From Mesorhizobium sp. WSM3860 (lineage in GTDB: Bacteria > Pseudomonadota > Alphaproteobacteria > Rhizobiales > Rhizobiaceae), in NCBI RefSeq assembly GCF_002294995.1, contig NZ_NSGF01000005.1, positions 186,001 to 250,000 of the forward strand: a stretch of 64,000 nucleotides of DNA. Direction: 5' to 3'. The position numbers and the translations under genes were made by a program. Below, one piece after another: positions 8,335 through 17,275 of the stretch (its first letter is position 1; the number at the start of each line of letters is the position of its first letter). The notes under the pieces were generated by a model. It saw only the letters and a program-made list of their open reading frames with translations. It did no database searches and was not told the DNA's origin.

Positions 8335-9552
8335 ATGACCGACAGTTTCCGACCAGATGCACCGCCGAAACTCGATCCCGAGCAGCTGCAGTTGCGGGCT
8401 TCTCCTCGCCGCGCGGTGCGGTTCAGGCGCGGCGTGATCGTCGCCATCGCTGCACTTGGGTCTGGCGCAATTCTGGGCGTCACGATGATAGCGCTTCAGG
8501 GGACGGCGTTGCGTATCAAAGAGCGGGCGGAAGACCTCTACAACACGGAACATAAGCCAACCGCAGAGGGACTTGAAACGCTTCCCAAGGATTATTCCGT
8601 AATGAAGCCGAAGCCTCCCGTGCTTGGGCCACCTCTGCCCGGCGATCTCGGCCGCCCCATTCTTGAACGCCAGCGACAGCTTGGCACCGCCCCGGGGCAG
8701 GAGGCCTCCGCCGAGGAGCAGCGGCTTGCCCAGCAGGCGATCGAGGCACGTGAGTCGCAAGTGATGTTCCGGATCGAGAACCGGCCCGGGGACACGAAGG
8801 TCGCCGACAATGCGCAGGGAGCGCGGCCGCCGTTTGAAGCACCACTTGCGCAACACGATATGAAAGACGCAAGGGCTTCCGTTGCACCGGCTGAGGGTGA
8901 TCAGAACAATCAGCAGCGCAAGCTCGACTTCGTCAGCCAGCAGAGCACAAATGGGATCTATAATCCGCACGCGCTGCAGACTCCGGCTTCGCCCCACCAG
9001 CTGATGGCCGGCAGCGTGATCGCCGCAAGCCTCATCACCGGCATCAATTCCGACCTGCCTGGCCTCGTGGTTGCACAGGTCACCGAGAATGTGGACGACA
9101 CAGTCACCGGCAACACCTTGCTCATCCCGCAGGGCTCGCGGCTCATCGGCACCTATGACAGTGTCGTCGCTTTTGGACAGAAGCGCGCGTTGCTAGTCTG
9201 GCAGCGCATCGTGATGCCCGACGGGTCGTCGATTGAAATCGACAATCTGCCAGCGACAGATACTGCCGGCTATGCAGGGCTGGAGGACCAGGTGGATTTC
9301 CACACCTGGCAGCTGATCAAGGGAGTTGCTCTAGCCACGGTGTTGGGCGTCGGCACCGAGTTGAGCTTTGGGGACAACGAAAGCGATCTGCTCAAGGCAA
9401 TCCGCGAATCCACTCAGCAGAACGTCAGTCAAGCTGGCCAGCGCATCACCGAAAAAAACCTCAATATTCAACCCACCATTATCGTCCGTCCTGGTTGGCC
9501 GCTGCGCGTCATCGTGCACAAGGACATCGTGCTACGACCATACACAAATTGA
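8335..9552 (+). CDS. trbI: TrbI, VirB10-like core-complex protein
   Basis: TrbI (405 residues) spans the envelope and couples the ATPases to the outer-membrane pore. It has an N-terminal cytoplasmic tail, a single membrane helix at about residues 36-54, a Pro-rich linker and a C-terminal VirB10 beta domain (LIPQGSRLIGTYDS; later a conserved PTIIVRPGWPLRVIV strand). A GTG at 8320 is also in frame, but the ATG at 8335 has a GGGGAG ribosome-binding site at good spacing. There is no trbH between trbG and trbI. Confidence 0.93.
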   Translation: MTDSFRPDAPPKLDPEQLQLRASPRRAVRFRRGVIVAIAALGSGAILGVTMIALQGTALRIKERAEDLYNTEHKPTAEGLETLPKDYSVMKPKPPVLGPPLPGDLGRPILERQRQLGTAPGQEASAEEQRLAQQAIEARESQVMFRIENRPGDTKVADNAQGARPPFEAPLAQHDMKDARASVAPAEGDQNNQQRKLDFVSQQSTNGIYNPHALQTPASPHQLMAGSVIAASLITGINSDLPGLVVAQVTENVDDTVTGNTLLIPQGSRLIGTYDSVVAFGQKRALLVWQRIVMPDGSSIEIDNLPATDTAGYAGLEDQVDFHTWQLIKGVALATVLGVGTELSFGDNESDLLKAIRESTQQNVSQAGQRITEKNLNIQPTIIVRPGWPLRVIVHKDIVLRPYTN

Positions 9553-9565
9553 ATAGGAGCCGCTC

Positions 9566-9838
9566 ATGGCGAACCTGAAATTAGGAAAGCTTCCGGACCG
9601 GACGCCTTCCAAGATCACCATTACCGTCAGCGCGGGCCTCAGCCAAGCACTGAAGGACTACGCGGCGCTGTACCGTCAGACCTACAATGAGTCTGAGACA
9701 GTAGCTGAGCTCATTCCGTTCATGCTGGCCGGCTTCTTGGAAGGCGATCGCGCGTTTGCCAGGGCCAGAAAGGAAAGCTTGCCTGCCGCCGGCATGTCAG
9801 AGAAATCGCGACGCGTGTCAGGTTCAGGTTCCGAGTAA
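9566..9838 (+). CDS. DUF2274 family protein after trbI
   Basis: This 90-residue protein carries the DUF2274 signature: LGKLPDRTPSKITITVSAGL, then ALKDYAALYRQTYNE and VAELIPFMLAGFLEGDRAF. DUF2274 genes commonly follow trbI in integrative conjugative elements of Proteobacteria, which fits here: the gap from trbI is 13 bases with a GGAG ribosome-binding site. The pattern resembles a small strand followed by two helices, possibly a ribbon-helix-helix-type regulator. Its actual role in transfer is not established. Confidence 0.85.
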   Translation: MANLKLGKLPDRTPSKITITVSAGLSQALKDYAALYRQTYNESETVAELIPFMLAGFLEGDRAFARARKESLPAAGMSEKSRRVSGSGSE

Positions 9839-10221
9839 TCGAAGGCTGAGTAGCGGAGGCCGCAATGAGGGGTGCGTCGCTGTCATTCAGTGAAAGAATG
9901 GCCCGAACAATCCAAGCTCCCGGGCGGACACAAACTGGGCCCTGCCTGCGGGTTCCGGCGGGCCTCCTCTGCCATGCGACCCCCATTGGGAAATACACGC
10001 GTCGTCACAGGATCATAAGTGGCGCCATATGTCTCGCCAAGCCTGGCAGCTAATTCCGGTCTCATTTGGTGGTCCGTGGTTTTTGCCTCCCCTGAAGTCT
10101 GGACTCGTCGAAGAGTCAAAGCCCTGATTTCGGTCAGCCTCCAGGACGGACAAACTGCCGCAAGGATTTCTCAGCCATCGCTTGCTATCCTGCCGAACTT
10201 GGGATCGATGGCGCGAGCGTA
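9839..10221 (+). other. Boundary between the trb operon and the cbb3 cluster
   Basis: I see no convincing gene in this 383-base stretch. A 62-codon frame from 9865 has an excellent GGAGG ribosome-binding site but no recognisable sequence, so it could be the start of a lost gene. A 14-base element CTGAT-TTCG-GTCAG at 10124-10137 resembles the FNR/FixK anaerobox (TTGAT-N4-ATCAA) at 7 of 10 informative positions. It lies about 85 bases before the fnrN ATG, where an autoregulatory site would be expected. The stretch marks the switch from the transfer module to the respiratory module. Confidence 0.35.
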
Positions 10222-10980
10222 ATGACAGTACAGCAGGACATTCACAGTTCCGGCATTCCCGTTCTTTGCCTGTCTTGCGCCGCACGGCATCGCGGGATCT
10301 GTGGTGCGCTCGATCGAAACCATTTGGTTGGGCTCGCCAAGACTTCGTCGCGGCACAAAATCGAGCCGGGGGTCGAACTGATCGCCGACGCCGCGGCTGT
10401 CGACAGCTATTCAAACATGCTTTCAGGCGTTGTGAAGCTGACGAAGTGCCTTTCGGACGGCCGCCAGCAGATTGTCGGTCTTCGGTTCGCACCGGATTTT
10501 CTGGGCCGGCCCTTCAAGGTGAAAAGCACGATCAATGTGCAAGCGGCAACCTCCGTCTCGCTGTGCTCGTTTCCGAAGGCGGCCGTTGAACGGATAATGA
10601 AGGAATCACCGGAACTCCAGCTTCGCTTGCTCAAGCAGACGCTGAACGAACTCGACGAGGCACTTGAATGGATGGTGACGCTCGGGCGCAAGACCGCACC
10701 TGAGAAGGTGGCGAGCTTTCTCCTCATGATCGCCCAGAATATGGATTCCAGTATCGACCCGGCGGCTAGGTCCTCATGCTTCGACCTGCCCCTGACACGT
10801 GCCGACATCTCTGATTTCCTTGGACTGACGAACGAGACCGTGAGCCGCCAGCTTACGCGATTGCGGGCTGACGGCGTGATCCGGATCAAGAACAACCGCC
10901 ATGTAACGGTGGACAGCATGAGCCGGCTGGAGCAGCGCTGCGGCGGCCGAGGCTCGCGGCAACCGGCCTTTGAGACCTAA
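10222..10980 (+). CDS. fnrN: FnrN-type oxygen-responsive Crp/Fnr regulator
   Basis: This 252-residue regulator has N-terminal cysteines C16, C19 and C27 (CxxC-x7-C) plus C115. That matches the four [4Fe-4S] ligands of FNR/FnrN and differs from cluster-free FixK. A cNMP-binding-type beta domain follows (FAPDFLGRPF), then an HTH at about residues 190-220 with the FNR-type E205-xx-S208-R209 recognition residues. The residue before the Glu is Asn204, where E. coli FNR has Val. FnrN senses loss of oxygen and activates fixNOQP in rhizobia, and its position just upstream of ccoN fits that role. The gene converges with the hemerythrin gene, overlapping by 4 bases. Confidence 0.88.
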   Translation: MTVQQDIHSSGIPVLCLSCAARHRGICGALDRNHLVGLAKTSSRHKIEPGVELIADAAAVDSYSNMLSGVVKLTKCLSDGRQQIVGLRFAPDFLGRPFKVKSTINVQAATSVSLCSFPKAAVERIMKESPELQLRLLKQTLNELDEALEWMVTLGRKTAPEKVASFLLMIAQNMDSSIDPAARSSCFDLPLTRADISDFLGLTNETVSRQLTRLRADGVIRIKNNRHVTVDSMSRLEQRCGGRGSRQPAFET

Positions 10981-11552
10981 GCGCCTACGTCGCTTATTGC
11001 GATCCGCGGCAGGACGTGCTCGCGTTCGAAAGCGATGTGTCGCCGCAAGCCTTCGAAGAAGCCGCGTAGCATGAACCCGACAGCTTCCGGACTCTCTATC
11101 GGATTACCATGACCTATCGCTAGGAGCGTTTCGGCCACCTCGCTAGCGAAGCAATGATCCTCAAGGTGCTCGACGCGCAACCGGCTGGTAGAGGCAAGTT
11201 TGGCCTCGGCCGGCGTCAACTGCGCCTCATACGCAGGGAAAATCACCGTCTCCTGAAACCCATGAATGTCACGGAGCAGCGGAACGATTTTCTTGGCCGT
11301 TCCAAGACATTTGAGGCGGTCGACGTTCGGCAGTGCATCGGCAATGCTTTCCAGCGAGTCGCAGAGATTCAGCTTTTCCCGATGGGCACGCTTCATGACC
11401 TCGCCCGGAATCGCCTCTGTGCCGGCCCGACGCGAGGAAGCTGCACTTGTCCATGAGTGGGGTGGCCCGTGCTGCGTCTCCTTGTTCAAATCGCCACCTT
11501 CTGATTCACCGAACTCGATGCTGCCCGAAGCAAAATCGTGCGGCTCTGACAT
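10977..11552 (-). CDS. Hemerythrin-like diiron protein
   Basis: The C-terminal 130 residues form a hemerythrin HHE domain: MKRAHREK, DIHGFQETVIFPAYE (H-x3-E), RLRVEHLEDHCF and LRRHIAFEREHVLPR (H-x4-E) supply the His/Glu ligands of a diiron site. Such proteins bind oxygen or nitric oxide and are often FNR-controlled. The first 50 residues (rich in Gly, Glu and Ser) are poorly conserved-looking. The full frame starts at 11552, inside the anaerobox-like element, and an internal ATG near 11396 is a plausible alternative start. The gene is divergent from ccoN and convergent with fnrN. Confidence 0.8.
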   Translation of the reverse strand: MSEPHDFASGSIEFGESEGGDLNKETQHGPPHSWTSAASSRRAGTEAIPGEVMKRAHREKLNLCDSLESIADALPNVDRLKCLGTAKKIVPLLRDIHGFQETVIFPAYEAQLTPAEAKLASTSRLRVEHLEDHCFASEVAETLLAIGHGNPIESPEAVGFMLRGFFEGLRRHIAFEREHVLPRIAISDVGA

Positions 11553-11559
11553 GGATCAG
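11546..11559. promoter_or_regulatory. Anaerobox-like FNR/FixK site between the hemerythrin gene and ccoN
   Basis: The sequence CTGAC-ATGG-ATCAG is a near-palindrome matching the TTGAT/C-N4-ATCAA anaerobox at 8 of 10 informative positions. It lies about 80 bases before the ccoN ATG, compatible with activation from around -41.5. The only mismatches are the two outermost bases, and the weaker site before fnrN shares both outer changes. The site overlaps the first hemerythrin ATG. Assignment is by pattern only. Confidence 0.5.
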
Positions 11560-11638
11560 GGCGAGCAGGCGGCAACTAGGGAATTAATGCATCGCGGATT
11601 TAGCGTCGCGCATTGGAATCCTGGTCGGGGGACATGTC

Positions 11639-13246
11639 ATGAAATTCGGCACGGAGATCGTCCTTTTAAGCCTGTTTGCCTTTGCGGCCCTGGTGGCTGC
11701 CGGCTTCGGCGTAGAAGGGCCCTTCCGCCAGCACATGTGGGTTTTGTTCTTCGCACTGACTGGCTTCACCGCGATCTTGCTGCGTAATTGGGATTTCAAG
11801 CCCGCGGCGCCGAACCGCTCCGCCTACATGGATGGTCCGCTCCGCTATGGGGCCATCGCAACGGTGTTTTGGGGTATCGTCGGCATGCTGGTCGGCGTCA
11901 TTATCGCGCTTCAACTCGCCTTCCCCGACCTTAACATCCCACCCTGGTTCAATTTCGGCCGTTTGCGCCCGCTGCACACATCGGGAGTCGTCTTCGCCTT
12001 CGGCGGCAACGCACTGCTTTGCACATCGCTCTATGTTGTCCAGCGCACCTGCCGCGCCCGGCTGTTTGGCGGCAATCTGGCCTGGTCTGTGTTCTGGGGT
12101 TACCAGCTGTTTATCGTCATGGCCGCGACCGGCTACCTGCTCGGCATCACCGAGGGCCGGGAATATGCCGAACCCGAATGGTATGTGGACCTCTTGCTGA
12201 CCATCGTCTGGGTCGCCTATCTCATCGTGTTCCTCGGCACCATCCTGAAGCGCAAGGAACCGCATATCTACGTCGCCAACTGGTTCTATCTATCCTTCAT
12301 CGTGACCATCGCGATGCTGCATGTGGTTAACAACCTGTCGATGCCGGCCTCTTTCCTCGGATCGAAGAGCTACTCCGCCTTCTCCGGCGTCCAGGACGCC
12401 TTGACGCAATGGTGGTATGGCCACAATGCGGTCGGCTTCTTCCTGACGGCCGGCTTCCTTGGCATGATGTATTATTTCGTGCCCAAGCAGGCGAGCCGGC
12501 CGGTCTATTCCTACCGGCTGTCGATCATCCACTTCTGGGCGATCATTTTTCTCTACATCTGGGCCGGCCCGCACCACCTGCATTACACCGCCTTACCCGA
12601 CTGGGCGCAGACGCTCGGGATGGTGTTCTCGATCATGCTGTGGATGCCATCATGGGGCGGCATGATCAACGGCCTGATGACGCTGTCGGGCGCCTGGGAC
12701 AAGCTGCGCACTGATCCGATCATCCGCATGATGGTGATGGCAGTCGCCTTCTACGGCATGTCGACCTTCGAGGGTCCGATTATGTCGATCAAGACGGTCA
12801 ATTCGCTGTCGCACTACACGGACTGGACCATCGGGCACGTCCATTCCGGCGCGCTCGGCTGGGTCGGCATGATCTCGTTCGGCGCGATCTACTACATGGT
12901 GCCGAAACTGTGGAACCGTGACCGACTCTATTCGCTGCGGCTCGTCACCTGGCATTTCTGGCTGGCAACGCTGGGTATCGTCGTCTACGCGGCGGTGATG
13001 TGGGTTTCAGGCATAATGCAGGGCCTGATGTGGCGCGAATACGACGAGCAGGGGTTCCTCGTCTACTCCTTCGCCGAAACCGTCGCGGCCATGCATCCCT
13101 ACTACGTCATGCGTGCCATCGGCGGTGGCATGTACCTCTCCGGTGCCCTGATCATGGCCTGGAACATCACCATGACCATCCTCGGATACCAGCGCGAAGA
13201 ACAGCCATTGCCGGGTTCTGAGCCCGCCCTCCGGCCTGCCGAATAG
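11639..13246 (+). CDS. ccoN: cbb3 cytochrome oxidase subunit I (CcoN/FixN)
   Basis: This 535-residue polytopic protein is the catalytic subunit of the high-affinity cbb3 oxidase. It carries haem b and the haem b3-CuB site and allows respiration at the very low oxygen of nodules. The His ligands are visible in [37 protein letters not shown] and [15 protein letters not shown], and about twelve hydrophobic segments can be counted. The length is typical. It heads the ccoNOQP operon; ccoO follows after 11 bases. Confidence 0.96.
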   Translation: MKFGTEIVLLSLFAFAALVAAGFGVEGPFRQHMWVLFFALTGFTAILLRNWDFKPAAPNRSAYMDGPLRYGAIATVFWGIVGMLVGVIIALQLAFPDLNIPPWFNFGRLRPLHTSGVVFAFGGNALLCTSLYVVQRTCRARLFGGNLAWSVFWGYQLFIVMAATGYLLGITEGREYAEPEWYVDLLLTIVWVAYLIVFLGTILKRKEPHIYVANWFYLSFIVTIAMLHVVNNLSMPASFLGSKSYSAFSGVQDALTQWWYGHNAVGFFLTAGFLGMMYYFVPKQASRPVYSYRLSIIHFWAIIFLYIWAGPHHLHYTALPDWAQTLGMVFSIMLWMPSWGGMINGLMTLSGAWDKLRTDPIIRMMVMAVAFYGMSTFEGPIMSIKTVNSLSHYTDWTIGHVHSGALGWVGMISFGAIYYMVPKLWNRDRLYSLRLVTWHFWLATLGIVVYAAVMWVSGIMQGLMWREYDEQGFLVYSFAETVAAMHPYYVMRAIGGGMYLSGALIMAWNITMTILGYQREEQPLPGSEPALRPAE

Positions 13247-13257
13247 GGAGCCAGACA

Positions 13258-13989
13258 ATGGGCTTGATCGACAAACACGCGATCATCGAGAAGAACGCCA
13301 CGCTTCTCCTCGTAGGCTCGCTGCTCGTGGTGACTGTCGGCGGCATCGTCGAGATTGCGCCGCTCTTCTATCTCGACAACACAATCGAGAAGGTCGATGG
13401 CATGCGGCCCTACTCGCCGCTCGAACTCGCCGGACGCAACATCTACGTGCGCGAGGGCTGCTATCTCTGCCATAGCCAGATGATCCGGCCATTCCGCGAT
13501 GAAGTCGAGCGTTATGGCCACTACAGCCTGGCGGCAGAGTCCATGTACGACCACCCGTTCCAGTGGGGGTCCAAGCGGACGGGACCCGATCTCGCGCGCG
13601 TCGGCGACCGCTACTCCAACAGCTGGCATGTCCAGCATCTCAGCGACCCGCGCTCCGTCGTGCCGGAGTCGATCATGCCCAACTATGCCTTTCTGAAAGA
13701 CAAACCGATAGAGGTGAAGGACTTCTCGACGCATCTCATCGCCAACCGGCGCGTCGGCGTCCCCTACTCCGATGACATGATCGCCAATGCCAATGTCGAC
13801 CTGATGGCGCAGGCCGACCCGAATGCCGACAGCTCCGGCCTCGAGAAACGCTATCCGAAAGCCAAGGTCGGCGACCTGGACGGTAACCCGCAGCAGGTGA
13901 CCGAGATGGATGCCCTCGTCGCGTATCTGCAAATGCTGGGAACACTGGTCGATTTCAAGACCTATGACGATGCAGCCGGCTACCGCTGA
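13258..13989 (+). CDS. ccoO: cbb3 oxidase monohaem cytochrome c subunit (CcoO/FixO)
   Basis: CcoO (243 residues) is the membrane-anchored monohaem cytochrome c that feeds electrons to CcoN. It has one N-terminal membrane helix (about residues 16-36) and a single haem-binding motif C68-YL-C71-H72. Downstream Met residues such as ESIMPNYAF could supply the axial ligand. A GGGAG ribosome-binding site precedes the ATG. It is cotranscribed with ccoN and ccoQ. Confidence 0.95.
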   Translation: MGLIDKHAIIEKNATLLLVGSLLVVTVGGIVEIAPLFYLDNTIEKVDGMRPYSPLELAGRNIYVREGCYLCHSQMIRPFRDEVERYGHYSLAAESMYDHPFQWGSKRTGPDLARVGDRYSNSWHVQHLSDPRSVVPESIMPNYAFLKDKPIEVKDFSTHLIANRRVGVPYSDDMIANANVDLMAQADPNADSSGLEKRYPKAKVGDLDGNPQQVTEMDALVAYLQMLGTLVDFKTYDDAAGYR

Positions 13990-13999
13990 GGGGGACGCG

Positions 14000-14155
14000 A
14001 TGAGCTATGATTTGATGCGGGAATTCGCCGACAGCTGGGGTCTGCTTGCCATGGCGCTCTTCTTCGTCGGCAGCATTGCCTTTGCCTTGCGTCCAGGCGG
14101 CAAAACACAGGCCGAGCGAGCCGCCCAGATTCCACTCAAGGGCGACCGATCATGA
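14000..14155 (+). CDS. ccoQ: cbb3 oxidase small subunit (CcoQ/FixQ)
   Basis: This 51-residue single-span membrane protein begins MSYDLMREFADSWGL, has a hydrophobic helix (LAMALFFVGSIAFALRPG) and a short polar tail, as in CcoQ/FixQ. CcoQ stabilises the assembled oxidase. The start at 14000 follows a GGGGGACG ribosome-binding site 10 bases after the ccoO stop. A longer frame from 13910 reads through ccoO and is not real. The stop overlaps the ccoP ATG as ATGA. Confidence 0.9.
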   Translation: MSYDLMREFADSWGLLAMALFFVGSIAFALRPGGKTQAERAAQIPLKGDRS

Positions 14156-15015
14156 GCGATGAGCACATCGACGAAGTCTCGGGCATCTCAACGACCGGTC
14201 ATGAATGGGACGGGATAAGGGAGCTCAACCACCCATTGCCCCGATGGTGGGTGATAACCTTCTACATCACTGTCGGTTGGGCGGTGGCCTATACAATGGC
14301 GTATCCGGCTTGGCCCATGCTGTATTCTGCGACCAAGGGTGTGCTTGGGTATTCCAGCCGCAACGATGTCAAGAATGAACTGGCGGCGGCGGAAGCGGCG
14401 AAAGGCAAATACGCCGCGGCGGTGGAGTCGAAAAGCGTCGCTGAAATTACCTCGGACTATGCCTTGCGCGAATTCGCGGTCGCGGCCGGCGGCGCCGCAT
14501 TCAAGGTCAACTGCACGCAGTGCCATGGCTCCGGCGCCGAAGGGTCGAAAGGTTTTCCAAACCTGAACGACGATGACTGGCTGTGGGGCGGCACGACCGA
14601 GCAGATCCAGCAAACGATCGCGCATGGCATCCGCTTCGCGTCAGATCCGGACACGCGCCAGTCGGAAATGCCGGCCTTCGGCGACGTCATCACCGCCGAT
14701 CAGATCGCACAGGTGAGCGCCTACGTTGCCAGCCTGTCCGGCAAGGTCCGCGATGCAAGTCTGATTCAACCCGGCGCCAGGATCTTCGCCGAAAACTGCG
14801 TCGCCTGTCACGGCGACAATGCGAAAGGCAACAGGGAACTCGGCGCACCCGACCTGACGGACGCGATCTGGCTCTACGGGTCCGGCGAGACAGCCGTCGC
14901 CGTCCAGGTCCGTGCGCCGAAGCACGGCGTCATGCCGGCGTGGATCGGGCGTCTCGGCGAGACCAAGGTTAAGGAACTTGCGGTTTATGTTCATTCGCTT
15001 GGCGGCGGAGAATAG
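14152..15015 (+). CDS. ccoP: cbb3 oxidase dihaem cytochrome c subunit (CcoP/FixP)
   Basis: CcoP (287 residues) receives electrons from the bc1 complex through soluble cytochromes. It has an N-terminal domain with a membrane helix at about residues 36-58 and two cytochrome c domains with haem motifs C121-TQ-C124-H125 and C216-VA-C219-H220. The sequence WWVITFYITVGWAVAYTMAYPAWP is characteristic of FixP. The gene closes the ccoNOQP operon and is followed by a strong hairpin. Confidence 0.95.
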   Translation: MSDEHIDEVSGISTTGHEWDGIRELNHPLPRWWVITFYITVGWAVAYTMAYPAWPMLYSATKGVLGYSSRNDVKNELAAAEAAKGKYAAAVESKSVAEITSDYALREFAVAAGGAAFKVNCTQCHGSGAEGSKGFPNLNDDDWLWGGTTEQIQQTIAHGIRFASDPDTRQSEMPAFGDVITADQIAQVSAYVASLSGKVRDASLIQPGARIFAENCVACHGDNAKGNRELGAPDLTDAIWLYGSGETAVAVQVRAPKHGVMPAWIGRLGETKVKELAVYVHSLGGGE

Positions 15016-15053
15016 GAACGGAAGCCTATTCTCAGCCCTCCCCCGCCAAGCGA

Positions 15054-15078
15054 CGAGGCCCGGCTTTGCCGGGCCTCG
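15054..15078 (+). terminator. Perfect GC-rich hairpin between ccoP and ccoG
   Basis: An 11-base-pair perfect stem (15054-15064 with 15068-15078) closes a TTT loop in the 200-base gap between the structural and assembly operons. There is no downstream T-run, so it is not a textbook intrinsic terminator. It may attenuate read-through or stabilise the 3' end of the ccoNOQP message. Confidence 0.5.
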
Positions 15079-15239
15079 ACACCATTCCGGCATGGGGCGA
15101 TTGACCCTGCAAGGTGGCGCGGCCCCATTCGGCGAAGGGCTCGCTGCAGACCGGACGCCTGTCGACGCAGACAAGTCCGTCGTTCAACGATGTCATAGGT
15201 CGCGGGCAAGTGGAGATCCAGGTGCCGGATAAAACGCAG

Positions 15240-16781
15240 ATGGAGCGGCTCGAGGCAAAGGTGGTTGACTCCGCCAAGACACGACAGCCGCTCTATGCAC
15301 CGCGCAAGAAAATCTTCCCCAAGCGCGCCTCGGGTAGCTTCCGCCGCTTCAAGTGGCTGGTGATGGCCATCACGCTGGGCATCTACTATCTGACACCCTG
15401 GCTGCGCTGGGATCGAGGTCCGTTCGCTCCTGATCAGGCCGTGCTGATAGATCTTGCCAACCGCCGCTTCTACTTCTTCTTCATCGAGATATGGCCGCAG
15501 GAATTCTACTATGTCGCCGGCCTTCTGGTGATGGCCGGCATCGGCCTCTTCCTGATCACGTCCACCGTCGGCCGCGCATGGTGCGGCTATATCTGCCCGC
15601 AGACTGTATGGGTCGATCTGTTCGTGGTGGTGGAGCGGGCAATCGAAGGCGATCGCAACGCCCGCATAAAGCTCGACGCCGGCCCATGGACGGTGCGCAA
15701 ACTGGTACTGCGCCTAGCGAAGCACGCCATCTGGCTGGTCATAGCGGCAGCCACCGGCTGCGCTTGGATCCTCTATTTCGCCGACGCGCCAACGCTGATC
15801 AGCGAGGTATTCACCGGCACCACCGCACCGGTCGCCTACGTCACTATAGCGGTGCTGACAACGACCACCTACACGTTCGGCGGGCTGATGCGCGAGCAAG
15901 TCTGCACCTACATGTGCCCGTGGCCGCGCATCCAGGCTGTCATGCTCGACGAGAATTCGCTCACAGTAACCTACAATGACTGGCGCGGCGAACCTCGTTC
16001 GAGGCACGCCAAGAAGGCCCACGCGGCGGGGCAGCGGGTCGGCGACTGCATCGATTGCAACGCCTGTGTCGCGGTGTGCCCGATGGGGATCGACATTCGC
16101 GAAGGCCAGCAGCTCGAATGCATTACCTGCGCGTTGTGTATCGACGCCTGCGACCGCGTCATGGACAAGCTCGGCAAGGAGCGTGGGCTGATCTCCTACG
16201 CGACGCTCTTCGATTACAACGCCAACATGACGCTGGCGACGTCAGGCGGCTCCAGTTCGATCAATCCGTCGCTGGTCAGGACTGCTGTCGGCACCTTCTG
16301 CGATCAGGTGGCGTATTTTCACATTCGCAAGATCTTTCGGCCGCGCACCTACGTCTACATGGGCCTGTGGTCGCTGATCGGGCTGGGCCTGCTCTATTCG
16401 CTGCTGACGCGCGATCGGCTCGAACTGAACGTGCTGCATGACCGCAATCCACAGTTCGTCACGCTGTCCGACGGTTCGATCCGCAACGGCTATACCGTCA
16501 AACTGCTCAACATGATCCCCGAGCCAAGGACAATAATTGTCGCGATGCAGGGCTTGCAGGGAGCCGAAATGAGCGTCGTCGGCAGTGATCTGCCGCCAGA
16601 CCGCTTCTTCGGCATCGCGGTCGAACCCGACCGGCTGAAGATGCTGAAAGTTTTCGTGCGCCAGCCAGCGGGTGAGGTGCGGCATGCTGCACAAACCTTC
16701 AAGTTCCGGGTCGAGGACAAGGCGAACTTCGAATCGGACGAATACACGGCCACCTTCAACGCACCGGAGATCGCCAGATGA
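15240..16781 (+). CDS. ccoG: CcoG/FixG, polyferredoxin-like cbb3 assembly protein
   Basis: CcoG is a membrane iron-sulfur protein needed for cbb3 maturation, proposed to reduce Cu(II) for delivery to CuB. Visible are several membrane segments between about residues 40 and 230 and two 4Fe-4S motifs in the CIDCNACVAVCP and CITCALCIDACD segments. A C-terminal Ig-like extracytoplasmic domain follows. The start is uncertain: ATG 15240 gives 513 residues beginning MERLEAKVVDSAKTRQPLY, while GTG codons at 15210 and 15114 would extend it. The stop overlaps the ccoH start as ATGA. Confidence 0.92.
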   Translation: MERLEAKVVDSAKTRQPLYAPRKKIFPKRASGSFRRFKWLVMAITLGIYYLTPWLRWDRGPFAPDQAVLIDLANRRFYFFFIEIWPQEFYYVAGLLVMAGIGLFLITSTVGRAWCGYICPQTVWVDLFVVVERAIEGDRNARIKLDAGPWTVRKLVLRLAKHAIWLVIAAATGCAWILYFADAPTLISEVFTGTTAPVAYVTIAVLTTTTYTFGGLMREQVCTYMCPWPRIQAVMLDENSLTVTYNDWRGEPRSRHAKKAHAAGQRVGDCIDCNACVAVCPMGIDIREGQQLECITCALCIDACDRVMDKLGKERGLISYATLFDYNANMTLATSGGSSSINPSLVRTAVGTFCDQVAYFHIRKIFRPRTYVYMGLWSLIGLGLLYSLLTRDRLELNVLHDRNPQFVTLSDGSIRNGYTVKLLNMIPEPRTIIVAMQGLQGAEMSVVGSDLPPDRFFGIAVEPDRLKMLKVFVRQPAGEVRHAAQTFKFRVEDKANFESDEYTATFNAPEIAR

Positions 16782-17275
16782 GCACCAATACGCAAAAGAC
16801 GCGCGAGTTCACCGGCAGGCACATGCTGCTCACCATTCTCGGCTTTTTCGGCGTGGTCATCGCCGTCAACCTGACCATGGCGACGCTCGCCAGCAAAAGC
16901 TGGACCGGCCTGGTCGTCGAGAACACCTATGTGGCCAGTCAGCAATTCAACAAAAAGGCCCAGGAAGGGCGCGCGCAGACGGCACTCGGCTGGACCGGCA
17001 ACCTGACGATCGCTCGGAGTGAGGTCCGCTACAGCTTGAGTGATGCCACCGGCAAGCCGGTGACCTTGCATGGCGTGAAGATACTGTTTCGTCATCCCGC
17101 TTATGAGGCCGAGGACAAGTGCATCACTCTTGCCCTTGCTTCGGCTCAGGAGTTTGCAGCACGGGACGTGCCCAAGGATGGCGTCTGGATCGTCGAAGTC
17201 GATGCCGACGCCGGTCTCGCCGAGCCCTATCGCGACGTTCGCCGGATCATGATTTCGCAAGGAGCGCTGCAATGA
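16778..17275 (+). CDS. ccoH: CcoH/FixH, cbb3 assembly protein
   Basis: CcoH (165 residues) is a single-span membrane protein required for stable cbb3 assembly. It has one N-terminal helix (MLLTILGFFGVVIAVNLTMA, about residues 16-37) and then a periplasmic beta-rich FixH domain containing SWTGLVVENTYVASQQFN, a typical FixH stretch. It overlaps ccoG and ccoI at ATGA junctions, so the four assembly genes are translated as a unit. Confidence 0.92.
   Translation: MSTNTQKTREFTGRHMLLTILGFFGVVIAVNLTMATLASKSWTGLVVENTYVASQQFNKKAQEGRAQTALGWTGNLTIARSEVRYSLSDATGKPVTLHGVKILFRHPAYEAEDKCITLALASAQEFAARDVPKDGVWIVEVDADAGLAEPYRDVRRIMISQGALQ

Noticed and set aside
15016..15239. Anaerobox before ccoG
   Set aside because: ATTGACCCTGCAAGG keeps one half-site only; the second half does not match ATCAA, so I do not call it.
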